Below are positions 1 through 12,500 of a stretch of 23,494 nucleotides of DNA, one piece after another. Where the stretch lies: positions 1-23,494 of the forward strand of contig JAYMTF010001422.1 of the NCBI GenBank assembly GCA_036897485.1, given 5' to 3'. Under the pieces are notes generated by a model. It was not told the origin of the DNA. It searched no databases and saw nothing but the letters and a program-made list of their open reading frames with translations. Source of the DNA: Pelargonium nanum (Eukaryota; Streptophyta; Magnoliopsida; Geraniales; Geraniaceae). The position numbers and the translations under genes were made by a program. The first letter of the stretch is position 1, and the number at the start of each line of letters is the position of its first letter.

Positions 1-55
1 TATTTTATGTTTTTATCATCATACTTACCCGTGCATCGCACGGGCTCTATACTAG
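1..55 (+). mobile_element. Helitron 3' terminus (body lies outside the window)
   Basis: A perfect 7-bp stem with a 3-nt loop (CCCGTGC at 28-34, GCACGGG at 38-44) is followed 11 nt later by CTAG at 52-55 and then a T. A short GC-rich hairpin just before a CTRR end, inserted before T, is the usual 3' signature of plant Helitrons. The rest of the element would lie to the left of the window, so family and autonomy cannot be judged. No other Helitron feature is visible, so the call rests on the terminus alone. Confidence 0.6.
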
Positions 56-459
56 TATACCTATAAAATGAGGCGATAAGTCTTAACTATGACTTAACCC
101 GTGGTTTTCACTAAGTTAGGGTCAAATCAACGCGAGTACGCGACATAGAAGAAAAAAAGTGCGCGGGTTAATTAAACGAAAAGTAAACGGGAAGGAAGTC
201 TCTGGTCATCTTCGTCGTCGCAGTTGCTGTAGTAATAATGGTGACTGCTTCTGCTTCGGTCCTCACCAACCACACTGTCCTATTTTTATTGCTTCTACTG
301 CTTTCTTGATTTTCAAACTTATTATTAAAATAAAACCCTAACAAATTTTCTCTCCCCCGTTTTTGTTCATTCAAAAGATAGATAAATACTCGGCTTCTCT
401 GTGAAGAACATTACATTGTAGTGCGAATTTGGACGCAGCAACCCAGAATTGAATCATCG
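56..459 (+). promoter_or_regulatory. MKK2-like upstream region and probable 5'UTR, with telo-box
   Basis: This is the 404 bp between the Helitron end and the MAPKK start codon. A telo-box (AAACCCTA, 333-340) is followed by a pyrimidine-rich tract (about 347-364), a combination common close to plant transcription starts. No convincing TATA box was picked out. An upstream ATG at 238 opens a 23-codon frame ending at 309 that codes for a Leu-rich hydrophobic peptide. It would be a uORF only if transcription starts before 238. The start-site position is inferred. Confidence 0.4.
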
Positions 460-4146
<3,687 letters not shown>

Positions 4147-4554
4147 AATTATGGAAAGCTCCTCTACAAAAGATTCTTTTAAAGAACTTGCCCTAATCTC
4201 ACAAGATTTTGTATTCCAAAAGCAGCAATATAGTGATTGAGCCTGGGTTTAGATGCACTAGCAGTTTGTTCATCAAAAGAGCCACATCTAAATGTATATT
4301 TGAACTTCGTCGGGTGTGCATTGACGGTCTTCGTGTATTTGTATAACATAATTTGAGAGCATTGAACATGAAGATATGTAAAACCTTCATGAAATATTGA
4401 GATCAAGGTCAAGATCTACACTACTAATGGAGAGTGTTTGAAATTTATACAAACTCAGCTATAACCAAAAATGGTCATCACACTGAAACCTATCTTCCTA
4501 TATCACATTAACTAATCCTCTCCAAAATTCTCACAGATGGATCACAAGCCTTAT
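4147..4554. other. Convergent intergenic spacer, MKK2-like / PP2C
   Basis: Only 408 bp lie between the two stop codons, so this must carry both 3'UTRs and both polyadenylation sites. No perfect AATAAA was seen for either direction. With typical plant 3'UTRs of 150-300 nt the two transcripts would meet or overlap. Short minus-strand frames here (4179-4412) look like chance. Confidence 0.6.
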
Positions 4555-6065
4555 TTATGTGTTGATCCTAAATTTCCTGTGAGCCTTCAAGTCCACCACA
4601 ATGACTGTGATATTGTCTTTGCTTCCTTTTTGGAGCGCAAGCCTGGACAGGTACTCTGCTGCAGCTTGAGCTGCAAGATCTATCCCTCCGTCTCTCGTGA
4701 ACCGCCGGCGGTTCAGCCCGTTCCTTTTGTGCCAAACTAGGATCCGCTTCCTCGCCATTTCGCAGGCTTCGTCGTTGCTCATCACATCCCACAAACCATC
4801 ACTCGCGAGGATGAGACACTCGTCTTCTTTCACTCGACTAACAAACATCACTTCCGGATCTGGAATCACCCACGGTTTCATGTATCTATCACCTAAATGG
4901 AAGAATTCAAGAATCAGATCAATGCTAATACCTCATTTATATTACACATTATTCATAATTTACCTATGGATCTTGACATGGCAAGAACACCGAACACGCG
5001 CGAGCCATTCCAATGCATGACCTTCCCTCCGGCAGCTTCGATCCTCTCGTTCTCGTCTTCTCTATCTGGCTGGATTAACAAACCTCCATCTCACTAATCA
5101 AGATCACATAAATTCAAACGAACATATCGATTCGATTTCTTACTTTGTGGTCCACGGACAAGGGCATGGAGGCTCTTCCGCGGCACAGAACAGCCCTCGA
5201 ATCACCGCAGTTTGCGACGATTATGTGTGTCGGAGACACCACAGCGACCACCGCCGTGGAGCCGACGGTGGGAGGAGCTATCGGTTCGTGTTCACGCTCG
5301 TCACAAGAACCCACCGGATCATCGCCGGAGCTGCTGCTCCGAACAAGGCCAATCTCAGCATCAACTTTGAGAAAACAATTGGACAAGTCCTGCCAATTGT
5401 TCCTGATTCCTCTGTCGTACAGTCCCAACTCCAATCCCTCGTCTTTCATCATCTTCATCTCCTCCGCTAACGCCATATGGATCCGATCGCGACAATAATT
5501 AGCAACCTGAACCAAAAAAATTATCCAAAACTCAATCTCAGAGCAAAACAGGAACAAAACCGGAACAAATGAGAGTGATAGTTGAGACCTGACAGCCTCC
5601 GTGACCGTCGTAGACGCCAAAGAAATGCGAGGTCAAGTGACAGAGGTTACGATCCACGCTGTGTTCTTGACCACCACCGATCAGAACAGAAGCAGTGGGA
5701 ATATTAGGGATTCGCAAAAATTGGGGCACGACAGCGAAAGCATCTTCCATTTCAGGTCTTCTTCCACAAATCGAAGTGACGCCCCAAAGAGGCGCACAGT
5801 TATTCAAATCGACAATACTCTGGCTCGCCATTCGAGCCAGCTGCAGCTTCTTCTCCGGCCGCGGCGACTCCTCCGCCGCCGCCACCGGCCGCACAATACT
5901 CGCCGGCGGCAGATCTTTCACCATGGAATCCGTCTTTGTTGCATTTTTATCAGTTGAAATTTTAAAATTGGTTCCAGTACTTTCATTGTTTTCCTTGTTT
6001 CCAAAAACATCAATCCGCGAATCAAGTGACGACGAAGAGCTCAACATGACCATAGGCGGTGTCAT
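4555..6065 (-). CDS. ABI1: Protein phosphatase 2C, clade A (ABI1/ABI2-like)
   Basis: Mn/Mg-dependent Ser/Thr phosphatase; clade A members dephosphorylate SnRK2 kinases and are inhibited by ABA-bound PYR/PYL receptors in nucleus and cytosol (family knowledge). Four exons on the minus strand: 6065-5589, 5506-5144, 5069-4964, 4892-4555; 427 aa (ABI1 434, ABI2 423). The N-terminal 85 residues are Ser/Thr/Glu-rich and poorly conserved. The catalytic domain begins at [17 protein letters not shown] (92-108). Metal and catalytic residues are present: D153 and G154 in VYDGHGG, D347 in [11 protein letters not shown]408 in KGSKDN. W300 in [11 protein letters not shown] is the Trp that contacts the ABA-receptor gate, and G156 matches the position changed in abi1-1. 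All are wild-type. DGHGGC has Cys where ABI1/2 have Ser, and an acidic Ser-rich stretch (about 215-234) varies in the family. ATGs at codons 5 and 7 are alternative starts. ABI1 versus ABI2 cannot be decided from the sequence, so the symbol is by resemblance. Confidence 0.93.
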
Positions 6066-6278
6066 CTAAAACCCATATACTTCAACTACATATATTATAA
6101 ATAATAAAAACTGGTTATTCCCGGAGAACTGGTTTAAAGAATTCAATGGAGAAAGAAAAGTGAAACTGTAGAAGAAGTTGAAGATGATATTATTGAGAGA
6201 CCTAAAAGCAGAAACAAACGTGTCCAACACAGAAAACAGAAGCAGTAACACCTGTAAGCTTCTTATTAATGACCTTAC
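6066..6278 (-). other. Candidate 5'UTR intron of the PP2C gene
   Basis: On the minus strand a strong donor (AAGAG|GTAAGG, GT at 6278-6277) and an acceptor (GGTTTTAG, AG at 6067-6066) bracket 213 AT-rich nt with T-rich runs. The acceptor lies directly against the start codon, so the ATG would be the first codon of its exon. An ABRE-type ACGTGTC sits inside at 6218-6224. The intron is inferred from splice signals only. Confidence 0.45.
6218..6224 (+). promoter_or_regulatory. ABRE-like motif ACGTGTC
   Basis: ACGTGTC fits the ABA-responsive element core bound by ABF/AREB bZIP factors. It lies about 150 bp before the PP2C start codon, in the 5'UTR or its intron. ABA induction of clade A PP2Cs through ABREs is known feedback. 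A seven-base match can arise by chance. Confidence 0.35.
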
Positions 6279-6813
6279 CTCTTTTGGAGAGGTCCTCTGA
6301 CTTTTGTTTCTTCTTCTTGGGTCCTGAGCTTTAACAAGCCTATACATAGTAACGTGCATTCCCATTAAGGAAAAAGGAAATTATACGTTTATTTAATTAG
6401 TTAAGCACAGTTTTTTACTTTTTTTGGCATACACGGATTGTGAGGTTGTTGTGCATCACGAAACGATATCGTACTGCGTAGGATGTTACCATCTGTAGTT
6501 TTGTTATTTGACAGTGACGGTGACTCAGCTTGTGCCTTGCCTAGTGTTGTGGAGTGTCCATCGCATTCGTAGTTATGGTTTTGTACCACTGCGTTAACTA
6601 TTTTGATGTGTCCTTCAATTATAGAGCACATCAGCGTTTAATTTCAATTTCACCCAAATCACCACCCAATAAATTGTTTTTATTTTAATTTTTATATATA
6701 TTAGAAAAAATTTGTAAATATTTATATGATTTTTAATTGAATTGTTATGGTTCCAATTTTTTCGTTTGTATGAATTCATTTAATCATATTATCAATATGA
6801 TATCACTAAGATA

Positions 6814-6930
6814 TGTTGGGTCAAGTTGTTCAAAAGCTTATGATTACATTTGAGGTATATGTAAAATTAGCTGAGATGTCATGTTATTATTGATTTGAGT
6901 TACTCTAAGTCATCAACACAAGATCCAACA
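6814..6930. repeat. Possible small terminal-inverted-repeat element
   Basis: The segment starts TGTTGGGTC and ends GATCCAACA, which are near inverted copies; the similarity continues inward for several bases with mismatches. It spans 117 bp. The flanks show no clear target-site duplication, so it may be a worn MITE or a chance pairing. It is too short for a normal LTR. Confidence 0.3.
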
Positions 6931-7284
6931 AGTAATGATGTATTTATTTGAAATCTACATAACGCTGAGTAAAAATTTGAAATCAGGGTTGTATTGATAC
7001 ACATTAGAAAATGGTAATGTATAGTGTAAAAGAATAAGGGAGTTTCTTGCAGCACAAGGAAGAAAATGAGTCTACCACCGTAAGGGTCACCAATGAGCGA
7101 GAGGCAGTGACAGACACATCAAGGCATCAAAAACTACACTATTCTACACTACATGTCATGTATAATACTATAAAACTATTTAGAATATACAATGAACAAT
7201 CAGTCTTTGACTATAACTATATATAACTCCGTTATGTTATGGTATGGTTGTTGAAGTTGAAGGTTAGGATAGTGATTACGGAAG

Positions 7285-7292
7285 TGACGTCA
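7285..7292. promoter_or_regulatory. Palindromic bZIP site TGACGTCA
   Basis: A perfect 8-bp palindrome matching the C-box/CRE core of plant bZIP factors, about 1.2 kb before the PP2C start codon. Its function is inferred from the motif only, and the distance is large. Confidence 0.3.
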
Positions 7293-7672
7293 TGTCACAC
7301 CTCATTTAGCATCCACGTATTATTCCATGACACCATACTTGGCGTTTCACTTGAACACTCAATATCAACTCACCACCTTTTGTCCCCCATTTCTTCCTAA
7401 TCTCTCTCTTTTATTAACAAAATAACCTAAACATTATCTCCTTTTAGAACTCAACAATGGAAAAAATGGTATAGGTGGCTGAACCCAACTTCTAGATTAA
7501 CCCAAGACTCTCTGGTTTTTATCTCTTCCAAACAAATGGAACAACCCCCATTTTCAACTATTCAAACTCCTACCCCTGTCAGCAACCAAAAATTAAAAAA
7601 AAAGACAAACAATGGCTATCTTTCCAGATCCTTACATTTATAAGAGTATAGGTAATCAGATGTTCCATAACA

Positions 7673-7792
7673 GAGCTCGGCTCGTTCATTAAACGAGCCT
7701 AAACTTAGGCTCGAGCTCGATTATTACGAGCTCAAACCGAATATTTAGCGAGACAAGCTCAAGCAGCTACTTTAAGGCTCGGTTTGTGTACA
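7673..7792. repeat. GAGCTCG/GGCTCG-rich repeat, transposon remnant
   Basis: The segment is built of GGCTCG, GAGCTCG and their inverses: GGCTCGTT (7679-7686) pairs with AACGAGCC (7692-7699), and GAGCTCGATTATTACGAGCTC folds around 7713-7733. It ends in GGCTCGGTTTGTGTACACC. Dispersed GAGCTCGAGC-type repeats ending near GTGTAAACGAGCC are common debris of non-autonomous DNA transposons in eudicot genomes. I cannot assign a family or exact ends. Confidence 0.45.
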
Positions 7793-9184
7793 CCTCCAGA
7801 GGCATAGAGATTATTCCTGGAACGTGGCTAGGCATTAACAAGGCATGCATAGACATTGGAGTTTGGAGCATCAGAAATATGAGACAAAATAATGAGCCTC
7901 ATAGTCATTTGGGAACCTAAACCTACCTACCATAGCAAAACCAGCAAAATAATAAGTACCTGCTTAGATTCAACTCACCTACATTTCTTCAACCAGTGGG
8001 TTCTCTACTCCTGGCAATGGTGATTCACATTTCTCGACAGGCGTGCTGTGCCGCTGCATCATCACATGTCACTATAATTAGCCAAAACTTAGATAGATAG
8101 GGGCAGGCAGTTGGCATATTGTTAATACACTGAAACTTACAGCAAATGAAAATAGCCCATATGCCAAAATCAAAGGACTTCATCAACAAAGAAAGTTAAA
8201 GCTTATCAAGTATTGAAACTTGAAAGGAGAAGAGCCCAAGTCATTCAAAGATAATGTTTGGACAGTCATGCCATGGAACCTCCTAATACCACATAAAAGA
8301 ATGAGACACTTGAAATGAATTCAAACGAGAACAGCAAACAAACATGAAACATCTTATGCATACAAGACTGTTTTCAACATCTATGATCAACGGCTTCCTA
8401 GCAAGGTGCGTGATATAATTCATGCAAGCCCTGGGTAGTGAGCTAACCACAAAATTCACACTTTATCACCAAAAATTCAGCACAAGGGAAAACAAATTAA
8501 AGCTACAGAATAAAGTGTCTTGTGGTGTAATGAAAACTTCAGAGATGGGATGAAAGACTTACTTGAGTATTCTTTGGGAGACATATTGCCAAATGTATGC
8601 AGGAACATCATCCTGAAAAAATAATCTCCAAACCACCTCTAAATCCCCGCATAATAACATCATGTGCTTTGATCAACAGATGTATTGAAGGAATTCAATA
8701 TTCTCACAATCTCGGGCAACCAAAATGGTGTATTAAGGTCACTTCCTGAATTGCTCTCCAAGCAACAAATCCAAATCCAAGTCGGAGACATATCTGCATC
8801 ATGATACTTCAAAATAAATGAGGTAAAATTATACCATCATAGCCAGACAGGAGATACTTGACATACCTAGGGATATAGATATGACAGTCAGAAACCTGTG
8901 AAATGTATCCAAAGGGATAGACAAAAAAGAGGAGAGAGCAAGAGGAATTAATCAATCGAGAGGAGCTAACCAAAATAACCTACATTTCTTCACTTGATTA
9001 ATTATAGTCTCTTGCCTGAAGAAAGAGACTCAGCTAAAAACACCAGTTCACCACAATTCTCATCTGTAGTTGGTGCAATCTACAGAATGGATCAATTCAA
9101 GATTACAAACCAGAAGAGAGAAGGAAGAAGATAACCTATATCTAAGTGCAAACCAAGAGATTATTGCACTAAATGAAAAAGCTG
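7793..9184 (-). other. Downstream flank of ADA3-like gene, with exon-like minus-strand segments
   Basis: No complete gene is recognised. On the minus strand several stretches are framed by good splice signals. One at 8563-8612 has acceptor TTTTTTCAG and donor GTAAGT. One at 7979-8053 has acceptor GATGCAG, reads open for 24 codons rich in Glu and Pro to a TAG, and is followed at once by GTGAGT. A third acceptor-like site lies at about 8785. Joining the first two does not keep one long frame. They may be alternative 3' exons of the ADA3-like transcript, a non-coding RNA, or a small gene I do not recognise. Confidence 0.3.
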
Positions 9185-9190
9185 TTTATT
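9185..9190 (-). terminator. Polyadenylation signal AATAAA for ADA3-like gene
   Basis: Minus-strand AATAAA, 339 nt beyond the stop codon at 9529, at a normal distance for a plant 3'UTR. A canonical hexamer is not required in plants, so cleavage may also occur elsewhere. Confidence 0.45.
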
Positions 9191-9528
9191 AGAAATATAA
9201 ATGTATGTACAAGAGAAATTGTTCTCTGATTTGTAAAAACTACAGCCTGGATACAGTTGCTAAGATGTAATCGCTAGGATACTTGTACGTTGAACAAAAA
9301 GATCTTTACAGTAGAAGTCACCAACTTAATACAGGAGCAAAATCCAAAAACCATCCGAGAGGTTCGCTCATAAATCAACTTCTGCAGAGTCTACAAAAGA
9401 ATCTATATAACCTAAATGTGGAGCTCACAGCCAAATGGCCACCCACGGGATAGGTCATTTCTTGACAACCGCGACTATGTTTCGTTTGTCAATAGTATAA
9501 GGAACAAGACTATACAAAGAAAGCAACT

Positions 9529-12500
9529 TCAAACCATCATATTCAAGTCTGAAAGATCATCCATTGGAATTTCAAGGCCCAAAAAGTCATTATCTTGTAA
9601 CCCATCATCATCAATGTTCAACCATGAACCAAGATCCTGCCCTTGGCCATCGAGATCATCACCACCCAGAACATCCATACCTGGTAATTGCAGGTGGGAT
9701 AAATCAATAGGGTCATCCAAGTCCTCCAAGCCAAACTCACTTTTGTCCTTGGTATTGTTACTGGCAGTTATTTCACTTGACTTTGACACAGGAGGCACTA
9801 CAGGTTTGGGTTGTTCTGATATCTTGCCAATTAGGCCATTGACAGATACTGATAACTGAGTTGTTTTCTGCTTAAGCTTTGATTTAGGTTTCCTTTCTCC
9901 TTTAATATTGGACAATGTTGGCCGACCAATCTTATTAGTTCCATTTCTAGATAACACATCTCTGCCGTGCCCTTTCCCCTCTCTATCCCTTTCACTCCTC
10001 TTTCCTTTTGTACTGCTTGAAAGAGAACTTCCAATGCCTGAAGGGCCATTTGAAGAGGCACCAATCGCAATACCAACAACATCATCAAGCAACAATTCCC
10101 TTCTCTTCCCCCTATTTGTCCATGTATCTTGTTTGATACTTTGTTCAGAAGTGTGATTTAGAGGCAGATGCAAATCAGAACTAATATCCTGGTTATCCAT
10201 GTTCTGACCCAACCTTGAAGTCATTGAAGGGCTTTGCTGTGAACCCATGGAAACTGTAGTAGAAAGCAAGAAAATTTCTCATATTGATCTACACAATAAT
10301 ACTCTATTTTGAACAGAACTATTTAATCAGTAAGTATTAAATGAATTACCTGAAACTCTAGCTTCCAAGGATCGCGTGACTGTGCTGGCATGTGGTTTAG
10401 CAGATTCACCTTCTGCAGTAGTATCTATTGACAGCGCACCATTGTGGAGGGAGGATCCAGAAGCAAACATATCCCTAAATAAGGGCTCACTGAAACAACT
10501 CTTACCTGTCTCCTCAAACTTATGGTACCGTTCTAATGTCCGCCTAACAAATGCTAAGGCAGCTTGCTTGGCCATCTTGTTACTGGAGCTCTTGCTACCA
10601 GTGGCACTCGGACCCCAACAAGACTGTAAAACAAAGTTTATTAGTTGGAGCAGCATTACTACGATGAAATCATACTCCAATTGGAGATCTGAAAAACGAT
10701 CCTAAGTAACATGAATGCAAATGATAGTAAATATGTATTACATGTAAGCAAATGAGAGAAAGAGACCCTGTTAAAACAGATCCACTTGTACGTTGGACCT
10801 CCATGTCAGCAAAATAATTGATAAGAAATAACTATTTACTATATGTCAAAATTCCACGTCTGACCACTTCACAGAGAAACTAACATAAACTAATTGCAAG
10901 GACCATTTTTGGTCCATATTTGAAAGTTCATGGACTAATTTAGGTTAAAAAAAAGTTCAGGAACCAAAATGGGTCCATAGGCAAAAGTTCAAGTACCAAA
11001 ATGGGCTTTTTACCTTAAAAATAATTACGTCAAAATTAGATGACAGAAGGAAAAACAAGGGACATTCAAAACCAAGAATATTACCATGTACTTCTCATAG
11101 GCCATTCCAACAAGTTTGTCAAGGGCACGTTGTTCGAACTCCCTGTACACAATTTACAATAGATATTAACAACATCATTTAAGAAGGTTCAGCACCGAAA
11201 AAAAAAAAAATATCAGTAATCATATAAGACAAATTAATCTGCAGCAAGATTAATTTTTACCTTTCTTGGAATTCTTTTCTCTCTAATGCAGATTTCAAAA
11301 GTCTATCCAGGGAATCTTTCTTCTTGGAAACCTATTATACAAGCAAGCTAAACAATCAGACAACCAACAAAATATACTGCATATGAAGATACATGTGTTC
11401 TGGTAAAAGAACCCCAGGACAACTGTAATAATATTGAAAGGATAAAATATGCAATAAATACAATGAAGTTGGGAATTCAAGAGATTTATTTGACAAAAGC
11501 ACTTCTAGAATACTGTCAGAAAATATTACCTGCTCATGGAATTTCTCCTCCAATTTGCTGATATCCTCGTTGATTCCTCCACCGCCTGCCTGTGCTATGG
11601 AGGGCTGAACATTCAAACAAAATAACATATGAACATTATACAAAAGAAGTTAGGATTGGTAGTTTACTGCTTTATTCATTATTCAACAAACTAACTTATG
11701 ACATGCGGAAAAATACCAATTAGCTAGCACCAAATATGGATTGCATGAACAAAAAATTAAAATGCAGAATTAGCATCTAAGATCAACAGAAGCACACATA
11801 CCACTGCCTCAGGGAAGATTCCAATACTTTGAATCTCCAAGAGCAGTTTTTCATTAATATCCATACTATCATACTGAATTTCTGAGCAGGCCATACTAGG
11901 CATCAGTCTTTGGTCACCATATAAGCCATTTTGGGAATCACAGAAATTTGAGTTTAGCCCCGCGTTTAAGATGCCCAATAAATTACTTTCTTGATCATTG
12001 TGTTCAGGCTTCCCACTAATTCTGTAACCATTGAGAGCAGTACGTCCAGTATGTGAGAAGTCAACGAGTGACTGGTGATTCGAACTCCCCAGTTCCAACT
12101 CTTCATCCAGTTCATATCCAGTTCCATATACATCAATACTAGCATCTTCATTTCCACCACTCCAGACCTCTGCGTTTTCTGCCTCAGGAATTAAAGCAGC
12201 TATGAGTCTCTGACAAAGGGGGATCATATTTTGATCCTCCATCCCCTGTCCCATAAGTTCACCATAATTTGTTTCAGTAGAAAGCTTCATCCCCTTTTCA
12301 TTTTCATTAAACCCAAATCCATTAAGGACAGCATCGCCATCTACATCAAAAGGTACTGGTGTTGGTGCCAACAGACTGGATCCAAGATTTGCCTGAAAGA
12401 AAAATGTGTAAGTAGCGATACTATAATTACTATTATCCATTGTAGAACTTTCTCAAGGAAAATATAGATTCTATCATGTCCCAGATTCTATAAATTAATA

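Larger units (their letters stand above)
6279..7672. other. Intergenic: PP2C upstream region
   Basis: No gene is supported here. The part next to the PP2C gene should hold its promoter, with a weak ACGTG core at 6352-6356. A 76-codon minus-strand frame (6401-6631) resembles no family I know. From about 6660 to 7250 the DNA is very AT-rich. A CT-rich stretch at 7365-7415 looks promoter- or leader-like, but the plus-strand frame after it (ATG at 7457) closes after five codons. Confidence 0.6.

Noticed and set aside
5145-6069. Long plus-strand ORFs across the PP2C exons
   Set aside because: They are antisense shadows of the GC-richer phosphatase coding exons; the peptides are low-complexity and unrelated to any family.
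6401-6631. 76-codon minus-strand ORF upstream of the PP2C
   Set aside because: No recognisable domain and no supporting splice or leader signals; length is within chance for this sequence.
6814-6930. Solo LTR from TGTTGG...CCAACA ends
   Set aside because: Only 117 bp and without a target-site duplication; kept only as a doubtful inverted-repeat segment.
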